Origin: Amycolatopsis acidiphila
Lineage (GTDB): Bacteria > Actinomycetota > Actinomycetes > Mycobacteriales > Pseudonocardiaceae
DNA: 64,000 bases
Reading direction: 5' to 3'
Assembly: GCF_021391495.1 (NCBI RefSeq)
Contig: NZ_CP090063.1
Span: forward strand, 4,216,001-4,280,000
Shown here: positions 43,034 through 50,894 of the stretch, piece by piece
How the letters are laid out: the number at the start of each line of letters is the position of its first letter
Position numbering within the stretch: the first letter of the stretch is position 1
The notes under the pieces: model-generated
What the model was told of the DNA's origin: nothing
The model's database searches: none
Seen by the model: the letters and a program-made list of their open reading frames with translations, nothing else
Position numbers and translations under genes: made by a program

Positions 43034-43196
43034 GTGCCGGCTCCCGTTTCTCCGCTCGTCGCGGGTCGCGACGATAGAGGCGCGCTGCGCCTGTGGTCAC
43101 GGGGTCCACGACGGACGGTAGCCATCCCGGGACGAACGGTGGACGAGCGTCGGCCTACAATCGGCCACCGACCGTCGGCGGTGATGGGGTGGTGCG

Positions 43197-44225
43197 ATGC
43201 TTCAGACGAGGCCGGATCCCGCGGCCACGCTCGCGGCGGCGCGGCGGATCAACCATGAGATCCAGGGTGGCCCCGGCGCTCCCCGGGCCCGCCGGGCGCT
43301 GCGCCGGCTCCGGCAGCTGATCGGTGCCGACGCGGCCGGTCTCAGCGATCTGTCCGGTACGACTGTTTGGTCGGGTGAGTCGCCGCCGTCCGGAACCGTC
43401 GCCGAGCTGGTCCGCGACGCGCTGCATCACGAGGCGGTGCAAGGAAAGTCGCCACTGGTCGCGGTCCCGTTACACGTGCACGACGAGCCGGGCGGGGTGC
43501 TGCTCGTGGCCGGGACGGTGCCCGCCGCCACGGTCCGCGAGGCCGCGGCGCTCGTGGAACACGCGCTGGAGCGCGGCAAGCTCGAGGCCTCGGCCGACCA
43601 GGCGGCGCAGGCGGAGCTGCGGGCGCTCAGCGCCGAGATCTCCCCGCACTTCGTCTACAACGCACTGACGGTGATCGCGTCGCTGGTGAGCTCCGAACCG
43701 GACCGCGCCCGGGAGCTGATGCTCGACTTCGCCGACTACACCCGTTACAGCCTGGCGAAACACAACGAGTACACCGTGCTCGCCGAGGAGTTCCACGCCA
43801 TCGAGACATACCTGGCGCTGCAGAAGGCGGTGCTGGGCGACCGGCTGCACGTGCAGGTCCGGGTCGCGCCCGAGGTGCTCCCGGTCGCGATCCCCTACCT
43901 GGTGCTCGAACCGCTGGTGGAGAACGCGATCCGGCACGGCATCGAGCCGCGCGCGGGTACCGGTACGGTGCAGGTCCGCGGCGAGGCGGAGGGAAACGAC
44001 TGCGTGATCAGCGTCGAGGACGACGGCGTGGGCATGGAGCCCGAGCTGGCCAGGGAGATCCTCGCGGGGAAGGGCAGCCCCGGCAGCGTGGGACTGGCCA
44101 ATGTGGACAGACGACTGCGCACGGTGTACGGGCCGTGGTTCGGCCTGGTGGTCCACACGGCGCCGGGAGCAGGCACCAAGGTGCTGGTCCGGGTGCCGCG
44201 GTTCCAGCCGGGGGTGCTGCCGTGA
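43197..44225 (+). CDS. LytS-type sensor histidine kinase, soluble
   Basis: The 342-residue protein has no membrane segment. Residues about 1-130 are a GAF-like sensor region; then come the His_kinase phospho-acceptor ALSAEISPHFVYNALTVIASL (His in SPHF), the N-box LEPLVENAIRHGIEP, and GVGMEPELA, GSVGLANVDRRLRTVYG in the HATPase domain. LytS-type kinases work with LytTR regulators, here encoded with a GTGA overlap. Together with the downstream symporter this resembles BtsS/YpdA-type carboxylate-sensing systems, although those are membrane sensors; an internal signal is implied. A TACAAT at 43156-43161 may be the promoter -10. Confidence 0.92.
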   Translation: MLQTRPDPAATLAAARRINHEIQGGPGAPRARRALRRLRQLIGADAAGLSDLSGTTVWSGESPPSGTVAELVRDALHHEAVQGKSPLVAVPLHVHDEPGGVLLVAGTVPAATVREAAALVEHALERGKLEASADQAAQAELRALSAEISPHFVYNALTVIASLVSSEPDRARELMLDFADYTRYSLAKHNEYTVLAEEFHAIETYLALQKAVLGDRLHVQVRVAPEVLPVAIPYLVLEPLVENAIRHGIEPRAGTGTVQVRGEAEGNDCVISVEDDGVGMEPELAREILAGKGSPGSVGLANVDRRLRTVYGPWFGLVVHTAPGAGTKVLVRVPRFQPGVLP

Positions 44226-44977
44226 CCGGACTGCGCGTGCTCGCGGTCGACGACCTGCGCCCGGCCCTCGACGAGCTGGCCCGGATGCTGCACGACTGCC
44301 CGGAGGTCGGCGAGGTGACCGCCGTCGCCGACCCGCTGAGCGCGGTCAGGAGCATCCAGGCCGGCGGGTTCGACGCGGCGTTCCTCGACATCGCGATGCC
44401 CGGGATGGACGGGCTCGAGCTCGCCTCGCTGCTGTCCAAGCTGAACACTCCCCCGGTGCTCGTCTTCGTCACCGCCCACGACAAGCACGCGCTGACCGCG
44501 TTCGGGGTGGGCGCGGTCGACTACGTGCTCAAGCCGATCCGCGCGGAGCGGCTGTCGGCGGCCCTGACGAAGGTCAACCGGATGGTGCACGCGCTGCGCT
44601 CGCCGGTCCCGCCGGCGCCGGAGACGTTGCCCGCGCTCGCCGTGGAGGCCCAGGGGCGCACGCGGTACGTCCACCGGGACGACGTCCACTTCGTCGAGGC
44701 CCACGGGGACCACGTCCGCCTGCACACCGGCGCCGGGGTGCACGAGGTGCGGATGCCGATGGCGCGGCTGGAGGAGTACTGGGAGTCCAGCGGGTTCGCC
44801 CGCGTCCACCGCGGCTACCTCGTCGCCCTGCGGGCGGTGCGCGAGCTGCGCAGCGACTCCGTCGGCGGGCTCCTCGCGCACACCGGCGCCGGGGACGTCC
44901 CGGTGAGCCGGCGGCACTCCCGCGAGCTGAGAGAGCGCTTGCTGGAGGCCGCGCGGCAGGGCGAGCTGAGCCGGTGA
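44222..44977 (+). CDS. LytTR-family response regulator
   Basis: The 251-residue protein has an N-terminal receiver domain (LRVLAVDDLRPALDELARML, phospho-acceptor in GGFDAAFLDIAMPGMDGLELA, conserved VTAHDKHALTAFGVGAVDYVLKPI) and a C-terminal LytTR DNA-binding domain (VHFVEAHGDHVRLHTGAGVHEVRMPMARLEEYW, GFARVHRGYLVAL). It should bind direct repeats upstream of the co-encoded transporter or acs. It overlaps the kinase and the DUF485-like gene by four bases each. Confidence 0.95.
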   Translation: MTGLRVLAVDDLRPALDELARMLHDCPEVGEVTAVADPLSAVRSIQAGGFDAAFLDIAMPGMDGLELASLLSKLNTPPVLVFVTAHDKHALTAFGVGAVDYVLKPIRAERLSAALTKVNRMVHALRSPVPPAPETLPALAVEAQGRTRYVHRDDVHFVEAHGDHVRLHTGAGVHEVRMPMARLEEYWESSGFARVHRGYLVALRAVRELRSDSVGGLLAHTGAGDVPVSRRHSRELRERLLEAARQGELSR

Positions 44978-45324
44978 GCCGCACCAGGCGCGTCGCGGTC
45001 ACCAGCCCGCAGACCAGGCTGGCGCACGCCCACCGCCGGGCGAGCGGCCCGTGGCGGACGCCGCGCCTCGACGCCGCCGAGTCCGCCCGTGCCCTGTCGC
45101 TCTACCGCAGGCAGCGGCGGCCGGCCCTGCTCACCCTGGCCGGGCTGCTGACCCTCCTGTGTGGACTGCCGGTGGTGTTCACCCTGCTGCCCGGCCTCGA
45201 CCAGGTGCGGGTCGGCGGGATCCCGCTGTCCTGGCTGATGCTCGGGGTGCTGCCGTTCCCGGTGATGGTGCTGCTCGCGGCGTGGCAGCTGCGCCGCGCG
45301 GAGGAGATCGAGGACGACCGGTGA
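44974..45324 (+). CDS. Small membrane protein, DUF485 (YjcH)-like companion of the symporter
   Basis: The 116-residue protein has a basic N-terminus and two membrane helices (PALLTLAGLLTLLCGLPVVFTLL and SWLMLGVLPFPVMVLLAAWQL) ending with RRAEEIEDD. This is the topology and length of the DUF485/YjcH proteins encoded before acetate permease ActP. The gene overlaps the response regulator (GTGA) and the symporter (GTGA). Sequence similarity is weak by eye, so the name rests mainly on topology and position. Confidence 0.7.
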   Translation: MSRTRRVAVTSPQTRLAHAHRRASGPWRTPRLDAAESARALSLYRRQRRPALLTLAGLLTLLCGLPVVFTLLPGLDQVRVGGIPLSWLMLGVLPFPVMVLLAAWQLRRAEEIEDDR

Positions 45325-47141
45325 TCGCCGCGGTCGCCGTGCTGCCGGTCGTGCTCCTCACGCTGCTGATCGGCGTGCGCGGGGTCGCCGCGATGCGCAC
45401 GACCTCGGACTTCCTGGTCGCCTCGCGGCGGATCTCGCCGGTGCTGAACTCCGCGGCCGTCTCCGGTGAGTACCTGTCCGCCGCCTCGTTCCTCGGCGTC
45501 GCCGGCATGCTCGTCAAGGACGGTGTCGGCGCGCTCTGGTACACCGTCGGCTTCACCGCGGGCTACCTCGCGATGCTCTCGCTCGTCGCCGCGCCGATGC
45601 GCCGGTCCGGCGCGCTCACCGTGCCCGGTTTCGCCGAGGCACGCCTGGCCTCCCCCGCACTGCGGCGGCTGACCGCGGTCACCGTGCTGGTGATCGGCGT
45701 GCTGTACCTGATCCCGCAGTTCCGCACGGCCGGTCTCGTGCTCAGCGTCGTCAGCGGGACCCCGTACTGGGTCGGCGTGGTGATCGCGGGCGCGGCGGTC
45801 AGCGTCACGCTCGCCCTCGGCGGGATGCGCGCGGCGACCTACGTGCAGGCGTTCCAGTTCGTGCTGAAGCTGGTGCTGCTGGTGGTCCCCGCGCTGTGGC
45901 TGGTGCTCACCGTCGGTCCCGCCGTGCGCTACGAGGCCGTGCACCCGGTGCAGTTCACCCAGTTCGCCAAGGACACCGCGGTGACCTTCGAGGTGGACGT
46001 GACCCTGCGGCTCGACCGGCCCACCCCGGTCCGCGGGCCGGACGGGGTCCTGCACGTGTACCCCCCGGGCGAGCTGTCGATGGGTTCGGGCGAGCACGTG
46101 GTGTTCCCCGCCGGGGCGCCGGTCCCGCACGCCGGTGGCGGGCGGCTGCCGGGCGCGCCGGGCTGGGAGCGGCCGCTGCTCGACCTCGGCGGCGACGGGC
46201 ACCCGCTGCTGGGCACGCTCGCCGTGCTCGCCGCGACCGTGCTCGGCACGATGGGCCTGCCGCACGTGATCATGCGGTTCCACACCAGCCCCGACGGCCG
46301 CGCCGCCCGCCGCACGGCGGCGATCACCATCGGCCTGCTCAGCGTCTTCTACCTGATCCCCGGCGTGTACGGCACGCTCGGAAAGGTCCTGGTGCCGCAG
46401 TTGTACCTCTCCGGCGCGACGGACACGGCGGTCGTCGCGCTGCCCAGCCAGGTCGACACCGGCTGGGCGGGCACCACGTTCACCGCGCTGCTCACGGCCG
46501 GCGCGTTCGCCGCGTTCCTCGCGACCTCGCTCGGGCTGCTGCTCGTCGTGTCCGGGGCCACGGCGCACGACCTGATGTCCGGCGGCCTGCGCACACTGCG
46601 CGGCACCGTGCTGGTGACGGCGGCCGTCGTCGTGCTGCTCGCGCTGCCTGCCGCCCCCATCGACGCGGACGTGCTGGTGACCTGGGCGTTCACCGTCGCC
46701 GCGGCCACCTTCTGCCCGCTGCTGGTGCTGGGCATCTGGTGGCCACGGCTGACCGCCCCCGGTGCGATCGCGGGCGTGCTGACCGGCCTGCTGACCGTCT
46801 CCGCCTCGATCCTGCTCGCGCTGTCCGGGCCGCGTCTGGACGGCTGGGTCGCCGTGCTGGTCGCGCGGCCCGCCCCGTGGGCGGTGCCGCTGGCGTTCGC
46901 GGTGATGATCGTGGTCTCGCTGCGGGGGCGCCCGCCGTCCTGGTCCCGAGCCGCGATGCTGCGGCTGCACCTGGGCGAGCGCGCCCCGCTCAGCCCTGAC
47001 CGGTCGCCTGCTCGATCTTCCGCTGCAGCTTGTTCATCCCGCCCAGCCAGCGATCGGTCTCGGTGGCACGGCGGGCGTAGTAGTCCGCCACCTCCGGATG
47101 CGGCAGCACCAGGAACCGCCCGTCCGAGAACGCTTCCATGA
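45321..47141 (+). CDS. Sodium/solute symporter family transporter (acetate permease ActP-like)
   Basis: A long SSS-family membrane protein with DFLVASRRISPVLNSAAVSGEYLSAASFLGVAGMLVKDG near the start (the ActP-type SGDYxSAASFLG motif), VPGFAEARLASPALRRLTA, LPHVIMRFHTSPDGRAARRTA (GLPHVL-R-F-T motif) and LGLLLVVSGATAHDL. A Gly/Pro-rich extracellular loop of about 80 residues is inserted near the middle. It likely imports acetate or a similar monocarboxylate with cations. The frame has no stop where the family normally ends (about 46980) and runs 152 bases over the convergent SDR gene, giving 606 residues; a 3' frameshift is possible. Confidence 0.88.
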   Translation: MIAAVAVLPVVLLTLLIGVRGVAAMRTTSDFLVASRRISPVLNSAAVSGEYLSAASFLGVAGMLVKDGVGALWYTVGFTAGYLAMLSLVAAPMRRSGALTVPGFAEARLASPALRRLTAVTVLVIGVLYLIPQFRTAGLVLSVVSGTPYWVGVVIAGAAVSVTLALGGMRAATYVQAFQFVLKLVLLVVPALWLVLTVGPAVRYEAVHPVQFTQFAKDTAVTFEVDVTLRLDRPTPVRGPDGVLHVYPPGELSMGSGEHVVFPAGAPVPHAGGGRLPGAPGWERPLLDLGGDGHPLLGTLAVLAATVLGTMGLPHVIMRFHTSPDGRAARRTAAITIGLLSVFYLIPGVYGTLGKVLVPQLYLSGATDTAVVALPSQVDTGWAGTTFTALLTAGAFAAFLATSLGLLLVVSGATAHDLMSGGLRTLRGTVLVTAAVVVLLALPAAPIDADVLVTWAFTVAAATFCPLLVLGIWWPRLTAPGAIAGVLTGLLTVSASILLALSGPRLDGWVAVLVARPAPWAVPLAFAVMIVVSLRGRPPSWSRAAMLRLHLGERAPLSPDRSPARSSAAACSSRPASDRSRWHGGRSSPPPPDAAAPGTARPRTLP

Positions 47142-47778
47142 CCGTGTCGGCGACCTTCTCCGGCGCGATCGCGGAGGCGCCCATGATCATCTCGCCACCC
47201 GTGCCGGTGCCCGCGAGCATGTTCGTGCGCACGCCCTGCGGGCAGATCGCCTGCACCGTGATGCCGCGGTGCCGGTAGGTCGCGCTCAGCCATTCGGCGA
47301 AGGCGAGCGCGCCGTGCTTGGTCACCGCATACGGCGCCGAGCCGAGGATGGTCAGCAGCCCGGCGGCCGACACGGTCGCGAGGAAGTGCCCCTTCCCGCG
47401 CTCGAGCCAGTCCGGCAGCAGCAGCTTCGCGGCCCGGATGTGCGCCATCACGTTCACGTCCCAGGCCCGCGCCCAGACGTCCTCCGGGCTGGCCTCGGTG
47501 CCGTGCGGCGCGATGCCCGCGTTGGCGCAGAACAGGTCGATGGTGCCCAGCTCGCCCTTCGCGGCGGTGATGAGCTGCTCGACCCCGGGCTCCGACGCGG
47601 CGTCCACGGCGAGCCAGCTGCCGTTCACCTCGTCGGCGACCCGGGCGGCGGCATCCCCGTCCAGGTCGGCGACCACGACCCGCGCGCCTTCCGCGGCGAA
47701 CCGGCGGGCCAGCGCGCCGCCGATCCCGCCGCCACCGCCGGTGATGACGACGCCGGCGCCCTTCAGCTCCGTGATCAC
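46990..47778 (-). CDS. SDR-family oxidoreductase
   Basis: The 262-residue protein has VVITGGGGGIGGALARRFAAEGARVVVADLDG, LFCANAGIAPHG and TVSAAGLLTILGSAPYAVTKHGALAFAEWL (Ser, Tyr, Lys), followed by AICPQGVRTNML. It is a classical SDR acting on alcohols or ketones with NAD(P). It is second in an operon with another SDR (ATGA overlap); their promoter faces a TetR gene. The substrate is unknown. Confidence 0.9.
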   Translation of the reverse strand: MITELKGAGVVITGGGGGIGGALARRFAAEGARVVVADLDGDAAARVADEVNGSWLAVDAASEPGVEQLITAAKGELGTIDLFCANAGIAPHGTEASPEDVWARAWDVNVMAHIRAAKLLLPDWLERGKGHFLATVSAAGLLTILGSAPYAVTKHGALAFAEWLSATYRHRGITVQAICPQGVRTNMLAGTGTGGEMIMGASAIAPEKVADTVMEAFSDGRFLVLPHPEVADYYARRATETDRWLGGMNKLQRKIEQATGQG

Positions 47779-48527
47779 AGCCCACCGCCGAGCGCGCTGC
47801 CGCCGTCGAGCACGATCGTCTGCCCGGTCATCCAGCCCGCCTCGTCCGAGAGCAGGAAAGCGACCGCGGCGGCGACGTCCTCCGGCACGCCCAGGCGCTT
47901 GAGCGGGTAGTGCGACGCCACCTCTTCCTCGCGGCCCTCGTACAGCGCGGTCGCGAACTTGGTCTTGACCACGGCCGGGGCGACGGCGTTGACGCGGATC
48001 TTCGGGCCCAGCTCCACGCCGAGCTCCACGGTCAGCCGGATCAGCGCGGCCTTGCTCACCCCGTACATGCCGATGCCGGGCGAGGCCCGCAGGCCGGCGA
48101 TCGAGGCGACGTTGACGACCGAGCCGCCGTGCTCACCCATCCACGCATCCCGGGCGAGCTTGATCCACGACAGCGGGGCCAGCACGTTCACCCCGAGGAT
48201 CTTCGCCGCGGCCGCCGGGTCGATGTCGGTGACCGGGCCGTAGGCCGGGTTGATCCCGGTGTTGTTGACGAGCATGTCCAGCCTGCCGAAGGTCTCGATC
48301 GTCTTCGCGACCGCCTCCTGCTGGTGATCGGTGTCGTCCGCCTTGCCGGGCACGGCGATGGCGACGTCCGGGCCGCCGAGCTCGTTGACCGCCTCGGCCA
48401 GCGGCTCGGGCTTGCGGGCGGTGACGCACACCTTCGCGCCGCGCTGGACCAGCTCGCGGGCGACGCCGAGCCCGATGCCCCGGCTCGCCCCGGTCACGAT
48501 CGCGACGCGGTCCTTGAGGGAGTTCAC
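47775..48527 (-). CDS. SDR-family oxidoreductase
   Basis: The 250-residue protein has IVTGASRGIGLGVARELVQRGAKVCVTARKP, LVNNTGINPAYGPV, NVASIAGLRASPGIGMYGVSKAALI (catalytic Tyr/Lys) and WMTGQTIVLDGG. The NTG in place of NAG in the active-site helix is common in actinobacterial SDRs. I chose GTG at 48527 because GGAGAAGG lies a few bases upstream; an ATG six codons earlier lacks one. A TAAGCG-NN-CGCTTA palindrome is 31 bases upstream. Confidence 0.9.
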   Translation of the reverse strand: MNSLKDRVAIVTGASRGIGLGVARELVQRGAKVCVTARKPEPLAEAVNELGGPDVAIAVPGKADDTDHQQEAVAKTIETFGRLDMLVNNTGINPAYGPVTDIDPAAAAKILGVNVLAPLSWIKLARDAWMGEHGGSVVNVASIAGLRASPGIGMYGVSKAALIRLTVELGVELGPKIRVNAVAPAVVKTKFATALYEGREEEVASHYPLKRLGVPEDVAAAVAFLLSDEAGWMTGQTIVLDGGSALGGGL

Positions 48528-48557
48528 TGACCTTCTCCTGTCCACTCCGGGGCCTGG

Positions 48558-48573
48558 CTAAGCGCCCGCTTAC
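48558..48573. promoter_or_regulatory. TetR-type operator with core TAAGCG-CC-CGCTTA
   Basis: Perfect 6-base arms between the divergent SDR and TetR genes; 14 of 16 bases match the site at 33853-33868. The TetR encoded at 48629 is the probable binder. Confidence 0.6.
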
Positions 48574-48628
48574 ACTGTGCGGAGCCGGACCTGTGTGTCA
48601 AGTCCGCCCCCACTGAGAGGATTCGGGG

Positions 48629-49240
48629 ATGACTGTCTCGCTGTCCGCCGAACTGTGGCCCGACGTGCAGCCCGACGCTGCCCGCAGGCTGATGCTCGCC
48701 GCGGTCGAGTCCTTCGCCGAACGCGGCTACCACGCGACCACCACACGCGACATCGCCGCGGCCGCCGGCATGAGCCCGGCCGCGCTCTACGTGCACTTCC
48801 CGTCCAAGGCCGCGCTGCTGTTCGCGATCAGCCAGAGCGGGCACGAGCAGACCCTCACGCTCGTCGAGAGCGTCGCCGGGCGCGCGGAGAGCCCGCGGGA
48901 GCGGATGCGCAAGATCGTCGAGGACTTCGTGGCGTGGCACGCGCGGCGGCACACGGTGGCGCGCGTGGTGCAGTACGAGCTGCAGGCGCTGCCGGCGCAG
49001 GAGTACGCCGTGGTCGCCGACTTGCGGCGGCGCATCGAGCACCTGGTTCGCGAGGTGATCGCCGAGGGTGTCGAGAAGGGCGAGTTCAGCGTGGGCGACC
49101 TGCGGACGGCGGCGCGCGCCGTGCTCTCGCTCGGGGTGGACGTGGCCCGCTGGTACAGCGATCGGATGGGCAAGACCCCCAAGGCGCTGGGCCGGGAGTA
49201 CGGCGAGCTGGTGCTGCGCATGCTCGGCGCCCCTGCCTGA
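48629..49240 (+). CDS. TetR-family regulator, likely binds TAAGCG-NN-CGCTTA
   Basis: The 203-residue protein has the TetR helix-turn-helix in residues 17-65 (RRLMLAAVESFAERGYHATTTRDIAAAAGMSPAALYVHFPSKAALLFAISQSG) and a ligand-binding domain ending RWYSDRMGKTPKALGREYGELVLRML, a common pattern in actinobacterial regulators of acyl-CoA metabolism. It is divergent from the two-SDR operon and the palindrome lies between. A second near-identical palindrome before the SDR-MaoC unit at 33.9 kb suggests a small regulon. Confidence 0.92.
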   Translation: MTVSLSAELWPDVQPDAARRLMLAAVESFAERGYHATTTRDIAAAAGMSPAALYVHFPSKAALLFAISQSGHEQTLTLVESVAGRAESPRERMRKIVEDFVAWHARRHTVARVVQYELQALPAQEYAVVADLRRRIEHLVREVIAEGVEKGEFSVGDLRTAARAVLSLGVDVARWYSDRMGKTPKALGREYGELVLRMLGAPA

Positions 49241-49284
49241 GCACCGGGAAAGCCTCCTCGCCACGGGCATGACGGTACCGTACA

Positions 49285-49300
49285 TACTAAGCGGTCGGTA
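49285..49300. promoter_or_regulatory. Operator-like site TACTAAGCGGTCGGTA
   Basis: It joins a TAAGCG half (as at 33853 and 48559) to a GGTCGGTA half (as at 35150 and 40332). It lies 40 bases before the epoxide hydrolase start. It matches the perfect palindrome at 35150 in 12 of 16 positions. Confidence 0.45.
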
Positions 49301-49339
49301 ACCTCCCGGCGGGCGCGTGATCCGCCCTACGGTGGGCTC

Positions 49340-50422
49340 ATGCACCCTTTCCGCATCGACATCCCGCAGGCCCGGCTCGACGACCTGCACGCGCGGCTGG
49401 ACCTGACCCGCTGGCCCGACGAGCTGCCCGGCGTCGGGTGGGACCACGGCGTCCCGCTCGACTACCTGAAGGACCTCGCCCGGCACTGGCGCCACGAGTA
49501 CGACTGGCGCGCCCAGGAGCGCCGGCTCAACGAGTTCCCGCAGTTCCGCACCGAGATCGACGGCCAGCAGGTGCACTTCCTGCACGTGCGCGCCCCGCGC
49601 GAGGACGCCCTGCCGCTGATCGTCACGCACGGCTGGCCCGGTTCCGTGGCGGAGTTCCTGCAGATCCTGGAACCTCTGTCGCAGGACTTCCACCTCGTCG
49701 TGCCGTCGATCCCCGGCTACGGCTTCTCCGGGCCCACCACGGAAGCGGGCTGGGATGTCTTCCGCGTCGCGCGGGCCTGGGCGGAGCTCATGCACCGCCT
49801 CGGCTACGACCGCTACGCCGCGCACGGCGGGGACTGGGGTTCGCAGATCTCCCGCGAGCTGGGCCGGCTGGACGCCGAGCACGTCACGGCGGTGCACGTG
49901 ACGATGATCGGCGGCCTCCGCGACGACGAGGAGCTCAGCGAAGACGAGCAGCGGCGGGCCGCGACCGGGGCCCGGTACCAGCGCGAGCTGTCCGGCTACA
50001 GCACGATCCAGTCGCAGCGCCCGCAGACCCTGGCCTACGGCCTGCACGACTCCCCCGTGGGCCAGCTGGCCTGGATCGCCGAGAAGTTCTTCGAGTGGAC
50101 CGATTCGGCGAGCGCGCCCGAGGACGCCGTCGACCGCGACCAGCTGCTGACCAACGTGATGCTGTACTGGCTGACCGGCACCGCGGGCTCGTCGGCCCGG
50201 CTCTACAAGGAGTCGGCGCGGGTCTGGCGGGCCCGGCCGCAGCCCTCGGCCACGCCCACCGGCGTCGCGGTGTTCCCGAAGGACCTCGTCCTCCCGGTCC
50301 GCCGGCTGGCGGAGAAGACCAACAACATCGTGCACTGGACCGAGTACGACCGCGGCGGGCACTTCGCGGCGATGGAGCAGCCGGAGCTGCTGGTCGCCGA
50401 CATCCGGAAGTTTCTCCTCTAG
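49340..50422 (+). CDS. Epoxide hydrolase (EHN domain, alpha/beta hydrolase)
   Basis: The 360-residue protein has the N-terminal EHN segment FRIDIPQARLDDLHARLDLTRWPDE and the core hydrolase features: LIVTHGWPGSVAEFLQI (oxyanion HGWPGS), YAAHGGDWGSQISREL (nucleophile Asp in GGDWGS) and YDRGGHFAAMEQPELLV (catalytic His). It opens epoxides to diols, in the cytoplasm. The family contains juvenile-hormone-type and bacterial xenobiotic hydrolases. The next gene starts nine bases later, so it may be co-transcribed with the pyrimidine genes, though functionally unrelated. Confidence 0.93.
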   Translation: MHPFRIDIPQARLDDLHARLDLTRWPDELPGVGWDHGVPLDYLKDLARHWRHEYDWRAQERRLNEFPQFRTEIDGQQVHFLHVRAPREDALPLIVTHGWPGSVAEFLQILEPLSQDFHLVVPSIPGYGFSGPTTEAGWDVFRVARAWAELMHRLGYDRYAAHGGDWGSQISRELGRLDAEHVTAVHVTMIGGLRDDEELSEDEQRRAATGARYQRELSGYSTIQSQRPQTLAYGLHDSPVGQLAWIAEKFFEWTDSASAPEDAVDRDQLLTNVMLYWLTGTAGSSARLYKESARVWRARPQPSATPTGVAVFPKDLVLPVRRLAEKTNNIVHWTEYDRGGHFAAMEQPELLVADIRKFLL

Positions 50423-50431
50423 GGTGAGCCC

Positions 50432-50884
50432 ATGGATCTCGACCCGGCCCGGCTGCTCGCCGTCGCCCGCGAAGAAGCCCTGCTCGGCAAGTCCGAGGGC
50501 GGGGTCCCGATCGGCGCGGCACTGTTCACTGTGGACGGTGAGCTGCTGGGCCGCGGGCACAACCGCCGGGTCCAGGACGACGACCCGTCGACGCACGCGG
50601 AGACCGCCGCGTTCCGCGACGCGGGGCGCCGGGCGCACTACCGCGACACGGTGATGGTGACCACGCTCTCGCCCTGCTGGTATTGCAGCGGGCTGGTGCG
50701 GCAGTTCAGCATTCCGCACGTCGTCATCGGCGAGGCGCGGACCTTCTCCGGAGGCCACGACTGGCTCGCCGAACACGGCGTGTCCGTGACCGTCCTCGAC
50801 GACCCGGCCTGCGTCGCGCTCATGACGGAGTTCATCGCCGAACACCCCGACCTGTGGTTCGAAGACATCGGCACCTCGTCGTAG
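50432..50884 (+). CDS. Cytosine deaminase, yeast-type (zinc CDA fold)
   Basis: The 150-residue protein follows yeast Fcy1 closely in pattern: GGVPIGAALFTVDGELLGRGHNRRVQ, the zinc/catalytic THAET (His and Glu), TTLSPCWYCSGLV (two Cys ligands), GIPxxVVGE-like SIPHVVIGEARTFSGG, and the C-terminal LWFEDIG that in yeast forms part of the active-site lid. It deaminates cytosine or a close analogue. Followed by a 2-oxoglutarate/Fe(II)-type oxygenase and an NCS1 nucleobase permease, it forms a likely pyrimidine or modified-base uptake and conversion unit. Confidence 0.87.
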   Translation: MDLDPARLLAVAREEALLGKSEGGVPIGAALFTVDGELLGRGHNRRVQDDDPSTHAETAAFRDAGRRAHYRDTVMVTTLSPCWYCSGLVRQFSIPHVVIGEARTFSGGHDWLAEHGVSVTVLDDPACVALMTEFIAEHPDLWFEDIGTSS

Positions 50885-50894
50885 GAGGCATCCC

